This document shows positions 30,137-38,256 of a stretch of DNA of 38,256 nt, one piece after another. The first letter of the stretch is position 1. Each line of letters starts with the position of its first letter. Where the stretch lies: the NCBI GenBank assembly GCA_902771445.1, contig CACXXD010000009.1, forward strand, positions 1 through 38,256, given 5' to 3'. The notes under the pieces are model-generated. The model saw nothing but the letters and a program-made list of their open reading frames with translations, was not told where the DNA came from and did no database searches. This DNA comes from an uncultured Prevotellaceae bacterium. GTDB lineage: Bacteria > Bacteroidota > Bacteroidia > Bacteroidales > Bacteroidaceae. The translations under genes and the position numbers were made by a program.

Positions 30137-32491
30137 ATGAATAAAATTGTTAGGAAAGAACAGTTTTCTGAAAAGGTGTTCCTCTTCGAAATCGAGGCTC
30201 CGCTCATTGCCAAGAGTCGCAAGGCGGGCAACTTTGTCATTGTACGCGTCGACAAGAAAGGCGAGCGCATGCCGCTGACCATTGCCGGGGCAGACATCGA
30301 CCGCGGCACAATCACGCTCGTCGTGCAGATGGTAGGCCTGTCGTCGAAGAAGCTGTGTGCGCTCAACGAAGGCGAGTATGTGGCCGACGTGGTGGGACCC
30401 TTGGGCACCCCCACTCATATAGAAAAATATGGAACCGTGGTCTGTGCAGGTGGCGGACTGGGCGTGGCACCCATGCTGCCCATCATACAGGCCCTGAAGA
30501 AAGCAGGCAACAGGGTGCTCAGCGTGATGGCCGGGCGCTCAAAGGATCTCATCATACTGGAAGACAAGGTGCGCGAGTCGAGCGACGAGGTCATCATCAT
30601 GACCGACGACGGCTCGTATGGCGAGAAAGGCGTGGTGACCGTCGGCATAGAGAAGTTCGTGGAACAGGAGCATGTCGACAAGGTCTTCGCCATTGGCCCT
30701 CCCATCATGATGAAGTTCTCGAACCTCACAGCCCAGAAGCATGGCATTCCGTGTGAGGTGTCGCTGAACACGATTATGGTAGACGGCACGGGCATGTGTG
30801 GCGCCTGCCGACTGACCATCGGAGGTAAGACCAAGTTCGTGTGCATTGACGGCCCGGAGTTCGACGGCGCTTTGGTCGACTGGGACGAGATGTTCAAGCG
30901 CATGGGAACCTTCAAGCGTGCTGAGCAGGAAGAGCTTGCCCACTACGAAGAGCATCTGGCTACTATCCCTGAGAATGAAGTGGCTGCCACCGCTACGACA
31001 ACCGATGTAGTGATGGACGATGATCCGACCAACGACACCATTGAGGTGCTGACCGACAAGAAAGCAGAATGGCGCCAGCTTCTGCGCACATCGATGAAGC
31101 CGAAGGACCGCATGGCCATTGAAAGGGTGGTGATGCCCGAGCTGGACCCAGAATATCGGGCTACCACACGTACCGAGGAAGTGAACATAGGACTGACGAA
31201 GGAGATGGCCATGCAGGAGGCCAAGCGCTGTCTGGACTGTCCGAAGCCGTCGTGCATCGAGGGGTGTCCCGTCAATATCGATATTCCTTCGTTCGTGAAG
31301 AATATTGAGCGCGGACAGTTCCTGGCTGCTGCCAAGGTGCTGAAACAGACATCGGCCCTGCCTGCCGTATGCGGTCGCGTGTGTCCGCAGGAAAAGCAGT
31401 GCGAGAGCAAGTGCATACATCTGAAGAGTGGCGGCAAGGCCGTTGCCATTGGCTATCTGGAGCGCTTCGCAGCCGACTTTGAGCGCGAAAGCGGAAATAT
31501 CTCGTTGCCGGAGATTGCTCCTGCGAACGGCATCAAGATTGCCGTCGTGGGATCGGGACCTGCCGGACTCTCTTTTGCCGGAGATATGGTGAAGAAAGGC
31601 TACGAGGTCTATGTGTTCGAGGCCCTGCACGAGATTGGCGGTGTGCTGAAATATGGTATCCCCGAATTCCGCCTGCCCAACAAGATCGTTGACGTGGAAA
31701 TTGAGAATCTCGCCAAGATGGGCGTACGCTTCCAGACCGATGTCATCGTGGGTAAGACCATTAGTATTGAGCAACTTGAGAACGATGGCTTCAAGGGAAT
31801 CTTTGTGGGCTCGGGCGCTGGTCTTCCCAACTTCATGAATATTCCGGGTGAGAATGCCATCAACATCATGTCGTCGAACGAATATCTTACTCGCGTCAAC
31901 CTGATGGATGCGGCCAATCCTACGACCGACACGCCCATCAACTTTGGCAAGAACGTGCTCGTCGTGGGCGGCGGCAACACGGCTATGGACTCATGTCGCA
32001 CGGCCAAGCGACTGGGTGGCAACGTCACGCTGGTCTACCGTCGTTCGGAAGCTGAAATGCCGGCCCGTCTGGAAGAGGTGAAGCACGCCAAGGAGGAAGG
32101 CATCAACTTCCTGACGTTGCATAATCCTATAGAGTACAAGGCCGATGAGTCGGGCGCAGTATGTCAGGCTGTGCTTCAGGTGATGGAGTTAGGTGAGCCT
32201 GACGCCAGTGGCCGTCGCAGTCCGGTGCCTGTGGAGGGCAAGACCGTGACGCTCGATGTCGATCAGGTGATCGTGGCTGTCGGCGTAAGTCCCAACCCGC
32301 TGGTTCCGAAGAGCATTGAGGGACTGGAACTGGGTCGCAAAAACACCATCGTCGTCAATGAGAGCATGCAGTCGGCCCGCAAGGAAGTCTTTGCCGGGGG
32401 TGACATTGTGCGCGGCGGTGCTACCGTCATTCTCGCTATGGGCGATGGCCGTCGTGCAGCACAGCACATGGATGAATACCTAAGAAAATGA
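30137..32491 (+). CDS. Fused flavin-iron-sulfur oxidoreductase (NfnB-like and NfnA/GltD-like)
   Basis: The N-terminal half (~1-275) is a ferredoxin-NADP reductase-like FAD/NAD module of the PyrK/NfnB type. Its [2Fe-2S] motif is VDGTGMCGACRLTIGG with a further Cys downstream. An acidic linker (~280-320) follows. The C-terminal half is a GltD/NfnA-like unit: cysteine motifs CLDCPKPSCIEGCP and CGRVCPQEKQCESKC, FAD-binding VVGSGPAGLSFAG and NAD(P)-binding VVGGGNTAMDSCRTA. This arrangement is usually annotated as a PyrK/glutamate-synthase small-subunit fusion. Likely a soluble transhydrogenase or bifurcating NADH/ferredoxin:NADP enzyme in an anaerobe, or sulfide dehydrogenase-like. Start ATG at 30137 follows the promoter; an in-frame upstream start overlaps the -7 box. 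Confidence 0.9.
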   Translation: MNKIVRKEQFSEKVFLFEIEAPLIAKSRKAGNFVIVRVDKKGERMPLTIAGADIDRGTITLVVQMVGLSSKKLCALNEGEYVADVVGPLGTPTHIEKYGTVVCAGGGLGVAPMLPIIQALKKAGNRVLSVMAGRSKDLIILEDKVRESSDEVIIMTDDGSYGEKGVVTVGIEKFVEQEHVDKVFAIGPPIMMKFSNLTAQKHGIPCEVSLNTIMVDGTGMCGACRLTIGGKTKFVCIDGPEFDGALVDWDEMFKRMGTFKRAEQEELAHYEEHLATIPENEVAATATTTDVVMDDDPTNDTIEVLTDKKAEWRQLLRTSMKPKDRMAIERVVMPELDPEYRATTRTEEVNIGLTKEMAMQEAKRCLDCPKPSCIEGCPVNIDIPSFVKNIERGQFLAAAKVLKQTSALPAVCGRVCPQEKQCESKCIHLKSGGKAVAIGYLERFAADFERESGNISLPEIAPANGIKIAVVGSGPAGLSFAGDMVKKGYEVYVFEALHEIGGVLKYGIPEFRLPNKIVDVEIENLAKMGVRFQTDVIVGKTISIEQLENDGFKGIFVGSGAGLPNFMNIPGENAINIMSSNEYLTRVNLMDAANPTTDTPINFGKNVLVVGGGNTAMDSCRTAKRLGGNVTLVYRRSEAEMPARLEEVKHAKEEGINFLTLHNPIEYKADESGAVCQAVLQVMELGEPDASGRRSPVPVEGKTVTLDVDQVIVAVGVSPNPLVPKSIEGLELGRKNTIVVNESMQSARKEVFAGGDIVRGGATVILAMGDGRRAAQHMDEYLRK

Positions 32492-32601
32492 AGAATGAAG
32501 AGTGAAAAATGAGAAAATGAAGAAAAATTCTTCATTTTCTCATTCTTCATTTTCTCATTCTTCATTTTCTCATTCTTCATTTTCTCATTCTTCACTTTTC
32601 C
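32489..32601. repeat. 15-base tandem repeat with a 17-base perfect hairpin at the fusion gene's stop
   Basis: Four copies of ATTCTTCATTTTCTC (32527-32586) plus a fifth variant (32587-32601). Upstream copies in inverse orientation start in the stop codon TGA (32489-32491). 32508-32524 is the exact reverse complement of 32528-32544 with a three-base loop, so it could terminate or stabilise the upstream transcript. Related in style to the his-spacer repeats. Confidence 0.85.
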
Positions 32602-32617
32602 TTATACCTTTTATAAT

Positions 32618-32986
32618 ATGAATGGTCTTTACACAATCATATTGCTCATACTGAGTAATATTTTCATGACACTTGCCTGGTATGGACATTTGAAGTTGTC
32701 GGAGACAGGCATTAGCAAATCATGGCCTTTGCTGGGGGTCATCGTCTTCTCATGGGGCATCGCCTTCCTTGAGTATTGTTGTCAGGTGCCAGCCAACCGA
32801 ATCGGCTTCGTCGGCAACGGAGGCCCCTTTTCACTCGTTCAGTTGAAGGTGGTGCAGGAGTGCATTTCGCTGGCGGTCTTTGCCATCATCGCCAACATCA
32901 TGTTTCAGGGACAAAACCTGCACTGGAACCATATCCTGGCCTTCTTGCTCATCATCTGTGCCGTTTATTTAGTCTTCATGAAATGA
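32618..32986 (+). CDS. DMT-family small membrane protein (DUF486)
   Basis: A 122-residue protein with four hydrophobic segments (about residues 4-24, 37-56, 75-95, 101-120), consistent with the DUF486 / small DMT-like family. Typical wording: SNIFMTLAWYGHLK and FSWGIAFLEYCCQVPANRIG. Its function and substrate are unknown. It starts 17 bases after the tandem repeat block and its stop overlaps the ttcA-like start by four bases (ATGA), so both are translated together. Confidence 0.85.
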   Translation: MNGLYTIILLILSNIFMTLAWYGHLKLSETGISKSWPLLGVIVFSWGIAFLEYCCQVPANRIGFVGNGGPFSLVQLKVVQECISLAVFAIIANIMFQGQNLHWNHILAFLLIICAVYLVFMK

Positions 32987-33753
32987 GTCCGCAGGAACGG
33001 TTGGAACAGAAACTGAAAAAACTGTTCGTCAAAGCTTTTGCGACCTACGGATTGCTGAGCGACGATGACAGGGTGCTGGTTGGACTGTCGGGAGGCAAAG
33101 ACTCGCTGTTCTTGGTGAAGATGCTGGCCAAGAGGGCGCTGATCACGCATCCACGATATTCGGTCGAGGCCGTTCATGTGCGCATGGAAAATGTGCATTA
33201 TGAAACGTCAACAGACTATCTGACGGACTTTTGCCGGGAACTGAATGTGCCGCTGCATATTGTTTCGACAAGCTTTGACGTGGATGATGCAGACATTGAG
33301 ACGTCGTCGGTGGAAGTGCGCAAGCGACTCAGAAGACAGAAGTCGCCCTGCTTTCTCTGTTCTTGGAACCGACGCAAGATGATGTTCAACCTTGCGCAGG
33401 AACTGGGATGCAACAAAATAGCCTTGGGCCATCATCAGGACGACATCATCAACACGGCACTCATGAACCTCACCTTTCAGGGACGATTCGACACGATGCC
33501 TGCGCTGCTGAAGATGAGGAAGATGCCGCTCAGCATCATTCGTCCGCTCTGTATGATGGAAGAACGTGACATCGCTCAATATGCTGAGTGGCATGGCTAT
33601 CAAAAGCAAGTGAAGCTATGTCCCTATGAAACCGACAGCCATCGCAACGACATACGACAGCTCTATGCAATGGCCGAAAGCATGAACCCTGATGCACGAC
33701 ATTCTATATGGAATGCGCTGAATAGTGAGGGCAAGTTGGTTGGCGACTATTAA
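32983..33753 (+). CDS. TtcA-like tRNA 2-thiolation protein
   Basis: A PP-loop ATPase of the TtcA/TtuA group. The ATP-binding P-loop is GLSGGKDSLF, and the iron-sulfur-type CFLC lies in mid-protein (KSPCFLCSWNRR), with a third Cys in KLCPYE. GHHQDDIINTALMNL is the group's conserved helix. TtcA thiolates cytidine 32 of tRNAs with an [4Fe-4S] cluster; the 256-residue size and CxxC fit, but a different tRNA target is possible. The ATG chosen (32983) overlaps the upstream stop as ATGA; an earlier in-frame start would read through the DUF486 gene in another frame. Confidence 0.85.
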   Translation: MSPQERLEQKLKKLFVKAFATYGLLSDDDRVLVGLSGGKDSLFLVKMLAKRALITHPRYSVEAVHVRMENVHYETSTDYLTDFCRELNVPLHIVSTSFDVDDADIETSSVEVRKRLRRQKSPCFLCSWNRRKMMFNLAQELGCNKIALGHHQDDIINTALMNLTFQGRFDTMPALLKMRKMPLSIIRPLCMMEERDIAQYAEWHGYQKQVKLCPYETDSHRNDIRQLYAMAESMNPDARHSIWNALNSEGKLVGDY

Positions 33754-33776
33754 AAACACTTAAAATCCACGCTTCT

Positions 33777-33810
33777 GTTGCCTTTTTCTTCTCATAAAGC
33801 AGTAACTTTG
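33777..33810 (+). promoter_or_regulatory. Promoter of the PD40-like gene
   Basis: TAACTTTG (33803-33810) matches the -7 box; GTTG (33777-33780), 22 bases upstream, is an imperfect -33. The ATG follows at 33834. Confidence 0.55.
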
Positions 33811-33833
33811 TACAAACAATTAAGCTTAATCTT

Positions 33834-34985
33834 ATGAATTATAAATTTTTACTCATAGGTTGTTTGTCTTTCCTGTTGCCATTTTCCGCGAATGCACAGC
33901 ATCGAGTCAAGCGCGTGAAGAGGCCTGTCGTCGTGACTGCGCCAAAGGAGAACCCGAAATTTACGGCTATGCTGCCTTCTACCGCTAAGTTGTGCATCGT
34001 TGACAGTGTGGTGGTCGACAGTCTGGACTATCTCAATGCTATCTATGAAAACCACGAAGAGGGGCATCTGACGACCTACAGGCAGTTCTTTAATAAGGAG
34101 GGCGACGGTATCGTGTATGTCAATCAGCTGGGAAATGAATGTATCTACTCTCTCTTTGATGAAAGGGTAGGGTATAAGCGGCTGTTCCATAGCGACTTAC
34201 TGGACAAAGAGTGGTCGAACGGTGAGCTGCTGAAAGGCATTGACGATAATGAGCAGTTGCGTGACTTCGACTTCCCCTATCTCATGCCCGACGGAGTGAC
34301 ACTCTATTTTGCTGCACGTGGTTCGGAAAGTCTGGGGGGCTATGATATTTATCGCACGCGCTTTGATGCCGATGCAGGCAAATATCTGAAGCCGGAGAAT
34401 CTGGGACTGCCTTTCAATTCGGAACAAGACGATTTTATGTTTGTCGTCGATGAACAGAACAAGTTGGGCTATTTTGTGTCTAACCGCAGGCAACCGCAGG
34501 GCAAGACCTGTGTCTACACGTTTGTTCCGTTCGAATCGAGGACTTTGGCTTCAGCAAGTGAGGATAAGATACGTTCTTTGGCACGTATCGACCGTATAGC
34601 CGACACCTGGAGCAGGCGCGAGGAGCGCGAAGCCGCCTATCGCAGAAAGATAGAGGTGATGGAGCAGGCAAAGGGGGAGCAATCTGTAACAGGAGAACCT
34701 AAGTTGAACTTTGTCGTGAATGATAATCTGACTTACTCGAAGATGTCGGATTTCCGTCATGCACAGAGCCGCTCAAACATGAAGCAGGTGCTGGACTTGC
34801 GGAAACAGTTGACTGAGCGGGAGCAGGCATTGGCAAAGTTGCGTACAAAATATACGAGAGCTTCGAGTCTGGAGCGTGAAGACCTGAATAATCTTATCCT
34901 TCAGAGTGAGGAGCAAATCACAATGATTCACAAGCAGATACGCTTGTTGGAGAAGACAATCCGTAATACTGAAAACCAAAAATAA
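33834..34985 (+). CDS. Secreted PD40/WD40-like beta-propeller protein, function unknown
   Basis: A signal peptide ends near ANAQ (residue ~22). Two PD40-type (TolB-like) repeats can be picked out: DFPYLMPDGVTLYFAARGSESLGGYDIY near 147-174 (here quoted in parts: FDFPYLMPDGVTLYFA, GGYDIYRTRFDA) and SEQDDFMFVVDEQNKLGYFV. The last ~100 residues form a predicted coiled coil (EREQALAKLRTKYTRA and later Glu/Gln/Leu heptads). Bacteroidetes proteins of this type act at the outer membrane or periplasm, but this one lacks an OmpA domain. The nucleoside phosphorylase gene starts one base after its stop, so they share a transcript although no functional link is evident. Confidence 0.7.
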   Translation: MNYKFLLIGCLSFLLPFSANAQHRVKRVKRPVVVTAPKENPKFTAMLPSTAKLCIVDSVVVDSLDYLNAIYENHEEGHLTTYRQFFNKEGDGIVYVNQLGNECIYSLFDERVGYKRLFHSDLLDKEWSNGELLKGIDDNEQLRDFDFPYLMPDGVTLYFAARGSESLGGYDIYRTRFDADAGKYLKPENLGLPFNSEQDDFMFVVDEQNKLGYFVSNRRQPQGKTCVYTFVPFESRTLASASEDKIRSLARIDRIADTWSRREEREAAYRRKIEVMEQAKGEQSVTGEPKLNFVVNDNLTYSKMSDFRHAQSRSNMKQVLDLRKQLTEREQALAKLRTKYTRASSLEREDLNNLILQSEEQITMIHKQIRLLEKTIRNTENQK

Positions 34986-34986
34986 C

Positions 34987-35862
34987 ATGGAGCAAAGATT
35001 CTTTCCGTCGTCCGAACTCATCATCAATAGCGATGGTTCGTGTTTCCATCTGCATCTTCGTCCTGAGCAATTAGCCGATAAGGTTATTCTCGTGGGCGAT
35101 CCTGCCCGTGTCAATACTGTAGCCAAACACTTTGACACTGTTGAATGTGAGGTAAGCAGTCGCGAGTTCCACACGATTACCGGCACCTATAAAGGCAAGC
35201 GCATCACCTGTCAGAGTCATGGCATTGGTTGTGACAATGTTGATATTGTGATGACTGAGCTGGATTCGCTGGCCAATATCGACTATGCTACGCGTACGGA
35301 GAAGGCTGACCACCGCACGCTGACTTGTGTGCGGATTGGCACTTGTGGGGGCCTTCAGCCTTTCACACCCACAGGCTCGTTTGTCGCGTCGGTGAAGAGC
35401 ATCGGCTTTGACGGGTTGCTCAACTATTATGCAGGACGAAACGAGGTCTGCGATTTGCAGATGGAGGAAGCCTTTAAAAAGCACATGGACTGGAACCCGA
35501 TCAAGGGTGCTCCATACGTTGCAGTGGCCGACCAGCAACTTATTGAGCAAATAGCATGCGACGATATGGTGAAGGGCTATACCATCTCCTGTGGCGGCTT
35601 CTATGGCCCTCAGGGACGTAAACTTCGTTTGCTGCCCGAAGACCCGGACCAGAACGCGAAGGTGGAGGCCTTTGAGTATGATGGATTGCGCATTTGTAAC
35701 TTCGAGATGGAGTCATCCGCCCTTGCAGGTCTCGCCTCGCTTCTTGGCCATCGTGCCATGACCTGTTGCATGGTCATAGCCAACCGCTATGCGCATGAGA
35801 TGAACACTGAATATAAGAACAGCATCGACACGCTCATAGAGAAAGTGCTCGACCGCATCTAA
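34987..35862 (+). CDS. Nucleoside phosphorylase (uridine phosphorylase-like)
   Basis: A PNP/UDP-family enzyme that would cleave nucleosides with phosphate for salvage. Phosphate site VILVGDPARV is near residues 33-42. CQSHGIGCDNVDIVMTEL and the VRIGTCGG loop lie in mid-protein. NFEMESSALAGLASLLG holds the ribose-binding Met-Glu near the end. 291 residues is longer than E. coli Udp (253), as in Bacteroidetes homologues. Uridine is the likely substrate because the C-terminal portion resembles Udp more than DeoD, but this is a judgement by eye. Confidence 0.85.
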   Translation: MEQRFFPSSELIINSDGSCFHLHLRPEQLADKVILVGDPARVNTVAKHFDTVECEVSSREFHTITGTYKGKRITCQSHGIGCDNVDIVMTELDSLANIDYATRTEKADHRTLTCVRIGTCGGLQPFTPTGSFVASVKSIGFDGLLNYYAGRNEVCDLQMEEAFKKHMDWNPIKGAPYVAVADQQLIEQIACDDMVKGYTISCGGFYGPQGRKLRLLPEDPDQNAKVEAFEYDGLRICNFEMESSALAGLASLLGHRAMTCCMVIANRYAHEMNTEYKNSIDTLIEKVLDRI

Positions 35863-35896
35863 GTGTATTTATTGTATCAAAGTTTTTCTATTGTAA

Positions 35897-36925
35897 ATGG
35901 TTTCTTTCGAGAGCGACTATAATAATGGTGCACATCCCTGTGTACTACAGCATTTGCTGGAGACGAATGTGAGGCAAAGCTCCTCTTACGGTTACGATGA
36001 GTGGAGCGAACAGGCGCGTCGGAAAATTCGTGATGCTGTTTCCTGTCCGGACGCAGACATCTTCTTCCTCGTGGGGGGTACACAGACCAATGCTACTGTC
36101 ATCGATGCCCTTCTGCCATCATACGGTGCCGTTATTGCCGTTGACACGGCTCACATCAATGTGCATGAATCGGGAGCCATTGAAGCTAACGGCCATAAGG
36201 TCATAGCTTTGCCTTCGCATGACGGACGCATGACGGTCACAGAACTTCAAGCCTATCTGGAGCGTTTCTTTGCCAATCCAACCTGGGAGCACATGGCCGT
36301 ACCTGGTATGGTCTACATCACGTTTCCTACCGAACTGGGTACGATCTATAAGGCTTCAGACATAGATGCCATCTATCAAGTATGTCGGCAATATTCGCTT
36401 CCACTCTACATAGACGGCGCACGTCTTGGCTACGGCCTTGCTTCTTCTGAATGTGACTTCGACTTGTCATGGCTTGCCCGCCATTGCGACGTGTTCTACA
36501 TCGGTGGTACGAAGGTGGGAGCACTCTGCGGCGAGGCTGTCGTCTTTCCGCACAAGGCTCCACGCGGATTCTTCACGATGGTCAAACGTCATGGAGCACT
36601 TTTGGCTAAGAGTCGTCTGGCGGGCGTGCAGTTCGATGCATTGTTCACCGATGGGCTTTATCTGAACATTGCCCAACATGCCATTAACATGGCTATGCGC
36701 TTGCGCCAGTTGTTCATCGATGCCAGCATTCCCATAAAGGACTCGCCCACCAATCAGCAGTTTGTTGTTCTTACGAATCAGCAAAAGGATGCGCTGATGC
36801 AACAAGTCCTCTTTGAGACATGGGAACCCCTTGATGCTGACCACACTTTATGTCGCTTTGTCACCAGCTGGGCCACAACAGAAGCCGATCTTGCAGAACT
36901 GGCCTCTGCCCTCAAAACTCTATAG
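35897..36925 (+). CDS. Low-specificity threonine aldolase-like PLP enzyme
   Basis: A fold type I PLP enzyme of the threonine aldolase/beta-eliminating lyase family that would cleave threonine or allo-threonine to glycine and acetaldehyde. The N-terminal SFESDYNNGAHP matches the family's D..G.HP start. FLVGGTQTNATVIDAL binds phosphate. LYIDGARLGYGLA carries the Asp that contacts the PLP ring and an Arg. The PLP lysine is in YIGGTKVGALCGEAVVF. 342 residues is standard. It starts 34 bases after the nucleoside phosphorylase gene and is followed seven bases later by mnmE. Confidence 0.9.
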   Translation: MVSFESDYNNGAHPCVLQHLLETNVRQSSSYGYDEWSEQARRKIRDAVSCPDADIFFLVGGTQTNATVIDALLPSYGAVIAVDTAHINVHESGAIEANGHKVIALPSHDGRMTVTELQAYLERFFANPTWEHMAVPGMVYITFPTELGTIYKASDIDAIYQVCRQYSLPLYIDGARLGYGLASSECDFDLSWLARHCDVFYIGGTKVGALCGEAVVFPHKAPRGFFTMVKRHGALLAKSRLAGVQFDALFTDGLYLNIAQHAINMAMRLRQLFIDASIPIKDSPTNQQFVVLTNQQKDALMQQVLFETWEPLDADHTLCRFVTSWATTEADLAELASALKTL

Positions 36926-36931
36926 AGCATC

Positions 36932-38256
36932 ATGTCTGTCAATACTTTAGAACAAGATAAGCCGCGACTCTCTGTTTTCAATTCTCAAGACACCATTTGC
37001 GCTCCCGCAACTGCTATGGGCGGAGCCTTGGGCATTATCCGCGTCTCAGGTCCCGATGCCTTGACGGTTGTAAGCAAGATCAGTTCCTACGAATGTACTG
37101 GTGCTTCGGCTAACACCGTCCACTATGCCCACATCATTAGTGGTACGGAAGTCATCGACGAGTCAATGATCAGCATTTTCCGTTCGCCGCATAGCTACAC
37201 AGGCGAAGACTCTGCCGAGATTTCATGCCACGGCTCGCGCTATATCATTGACAAGGTTTTAGAGCTGCTTGTACACAATGGTTGTCGCATGGCACGTCCG
37301 GGAGAGTTCACTCAGCGGGCCTATCTCAACGGTAAGATGGATCTCTCGCAGGCAGAGGCAGTAGCCGATCTTATTGCCTCTACCAATCAAGCAACCCATC
37401 ACTTGGCAATGAGTCAGTTGCGAGGCGGCATATCCACCGAACTATCCGTTCTGCGTGAGCAACTGTTAAGGCTCACTTCACTTCTTGAACTCGAACTAGA
37501 TTTTTCCGACCACGAAGACCTCGAGTTTGCCGATCGGACAGAATTGCTGCAGATTGCCCAGCGTATCGATTCCCACATCAGTCGGCTGGCAGCATCTTTC
37601 GAGGCAGGAAATGCGCTCAAGAACGGCATACCTGTAGCTATCATTGGTGCGCCAAATGTAGGCAAATCGACGCTCCTCAATGCTTTGCTTGGCGAGGAAC
37701 GAGCCATCGTCAGCGATATTCAAGGCACCACACGCGATGCTATTGAGGATACAATCAACCTGCAAGGCATCACCTTCCGTTTTATTGATACTGCAGGCAT
37801 CCGTCATACTTCCGATGCCATTGAGCAGCAGGGCATACAACGCTCTATGGCCGCTGTCCAGCGTGCACGTATCATCCTCATGATGACAGAGCCAGGTGTG
37901 CCTTATCCTGCAGTCGAAGTTCGTGACAATCAGACTTTGATTCAGATTGAAAACAAGACAGAATCATTCCAAGCCAAATACGGCATTGGTCTTGATGCCC
38001 TAAAAAAGCAGCTTGTTGCGTCAGTTCCTTCATTTTCCGAGGGTGATGTCATTGTCACCAATGGCCGTCACTATGATGCATTATGTCGCGCCCAAGTAAG
38101 CATCCGCCAAGTCCTCGCCGGCCTCAACGACGGATTGAGTGGTGATCTTCTCAGCGAATCACTCCGTGAAACTCTCGACATCCTCGCTGAAATCACCGGT
38201 GGCCAAATAACTCCCCAAGAGACCCTCAATAACATTTTTTCTCACTTCTGCGTGGG
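36932..38256 (+). CDS. mnmE: tRNA uridine-5-carboxymethylaminomethyl GTPase MnmE, nearly complete, cut by window end
   Basis: With MnmG it modifies U34 of certain tRNAs. The N-terminal folate-binding domain begins with DTICAPATAMGGALGIIRVSG; YTGEDSAEISCHGS and RPGEFTQRAYLNGKMDLSQAEAVADL are typical. The G domain has G1 GAPNVGKST (~238-246) and G3 DTAGIR. The expected NKxD (G4) reads NKTE (~341-344), and the stretch between G3 and the next helical domain is clearly shorter than in E. coli. The reading frame reaches the window end at FSHFCVG. Since family members end FC-I/V-G-K, only about two codons are missing. It has no start/stop problem and lies just after the aldolase gene. Confidence 0.94.
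   Translation, partial: MSVNTLEQDKPRLSVFNSQDTICAPATAMGGALGIIRVSGPDALTVVSKISSYECTGASANTVHYAHIISGTEVIDESMISIFRSPHSYTGEDSAEISCHGSRYIIDKVLELLVHNGCRMARPGEFTQRAYLNGKMDLSQAEAVADLIASTNQATHHLAMSQLRGGISTELSVLREQLLRLTSLLELELDFSDHEDLEFADRTELLQIAQRIDSHISRLAASFEAGNALKNGIPVAIIGAPNVGKSTLLNALLGEERAIVSDIQGTTRDAIEDTINLQGITFRFIDTAGIRHTSDAIEQQGIQRSMAAVQRARIILMMTEPGVPYPAVEVRDNQTLIQIENKTESFQAKYGIGLDALKKQLVASVPSFSEGDVIVTNGRHYDALCRAQVSIRQVLAGLNDGLSGDLLSESLRETLDILAEITGGQITPQETLNNIFSHFCV

Noticed and set aside
32263..32595. Minus-strand frame beginning with repeated MKNEK
   Set aside because: It is just the 15-base tandem repeat translated and then antisense to the oxidoreductase gene.

Overview
The window looks like a chromosomal segment of a Bacteroidales bacterium, most likely Prevotella or a close relative. 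The evidence is Bacteroidetes-type promoters (TTTG, a 19-21 base spacer, then TAnnTTTG), almost no Shine-Dalgarno sites, A-rich leaders, and family-typical proteins: class III fructose bisphosphatase, bifunctional HisIE, an M49 dipeptidyl peptidase III-like enzyme, an LptE-like lipoprotein and an NfnB/NfnA-type fusion. The content is mainly housekeeping. I see no CRISPR array, phage, transposase, rRNA or tRNA gene.

Layout. 1-1141 holds no convincing gene but is dense in repeats. 1142-7144 (mostly plus) has a SpoU-type rRNA methyltransferase, ribose-5-phosphate isomerase B, an N-acetylglucosamine kinase-like protein (minus), a large MscS channel and TrpS. A perfect bidirectional hairpin follows at 7150-7201. 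7212-13504 (minus) has two groups: a sigma-54 activator, LptE, a TPR protein and SecG; and RlmN, PdxA and a flippase-like membrane protein. 13612-23763 (minus) is a tight ten-gene run: hisH, hisA, hisF, hisIE, ftsE, lysC, lysA, a GT2 glycosyltransferase, half of a GT-B-like protein, and fbp. It joins histidine and lysine/diaminopimelate synthesis with envelope and gluconeogenic functions. purU (minus) has its own promoter. 24732-25856 is a second repeat-rich spacer. 25857-38256 (plus) has a small AraC-type regulator overlapping a dipeptidyl peptidase III-like gene and an AlkD-like gene, a structured leader before a patatin-like gene, the NfnB/NfnA fusion, a DUF486 membrane protein overlapping a TtcA-like gene, a PD40 protein with a nucleoside phosphorylase, a threonine aldolase-like enzyme, and mnmE running off the end.

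The most interesting signals are non-coding. A ~540-base repeat is present twice (166-706 and 24935-25472); it combines a large decaying palindrome with a nearly invariant ~125-base block. The first copy sits inside ~53-base terminal inverted repeats (83-894). A promoter, three hairpins and a terminator-like stem precede the patatin gene (28939-29123). Related palindromes follow trmH and purU. Short tandem repeats in the his genes supply stop codons. In proteins, the notable oddities are a compressed MnmE G domain without a canonical NKxD motif, and a PdxA with Arg where a metal-binding His is expected. All assignments come from reading the sequence; no database search was possible.
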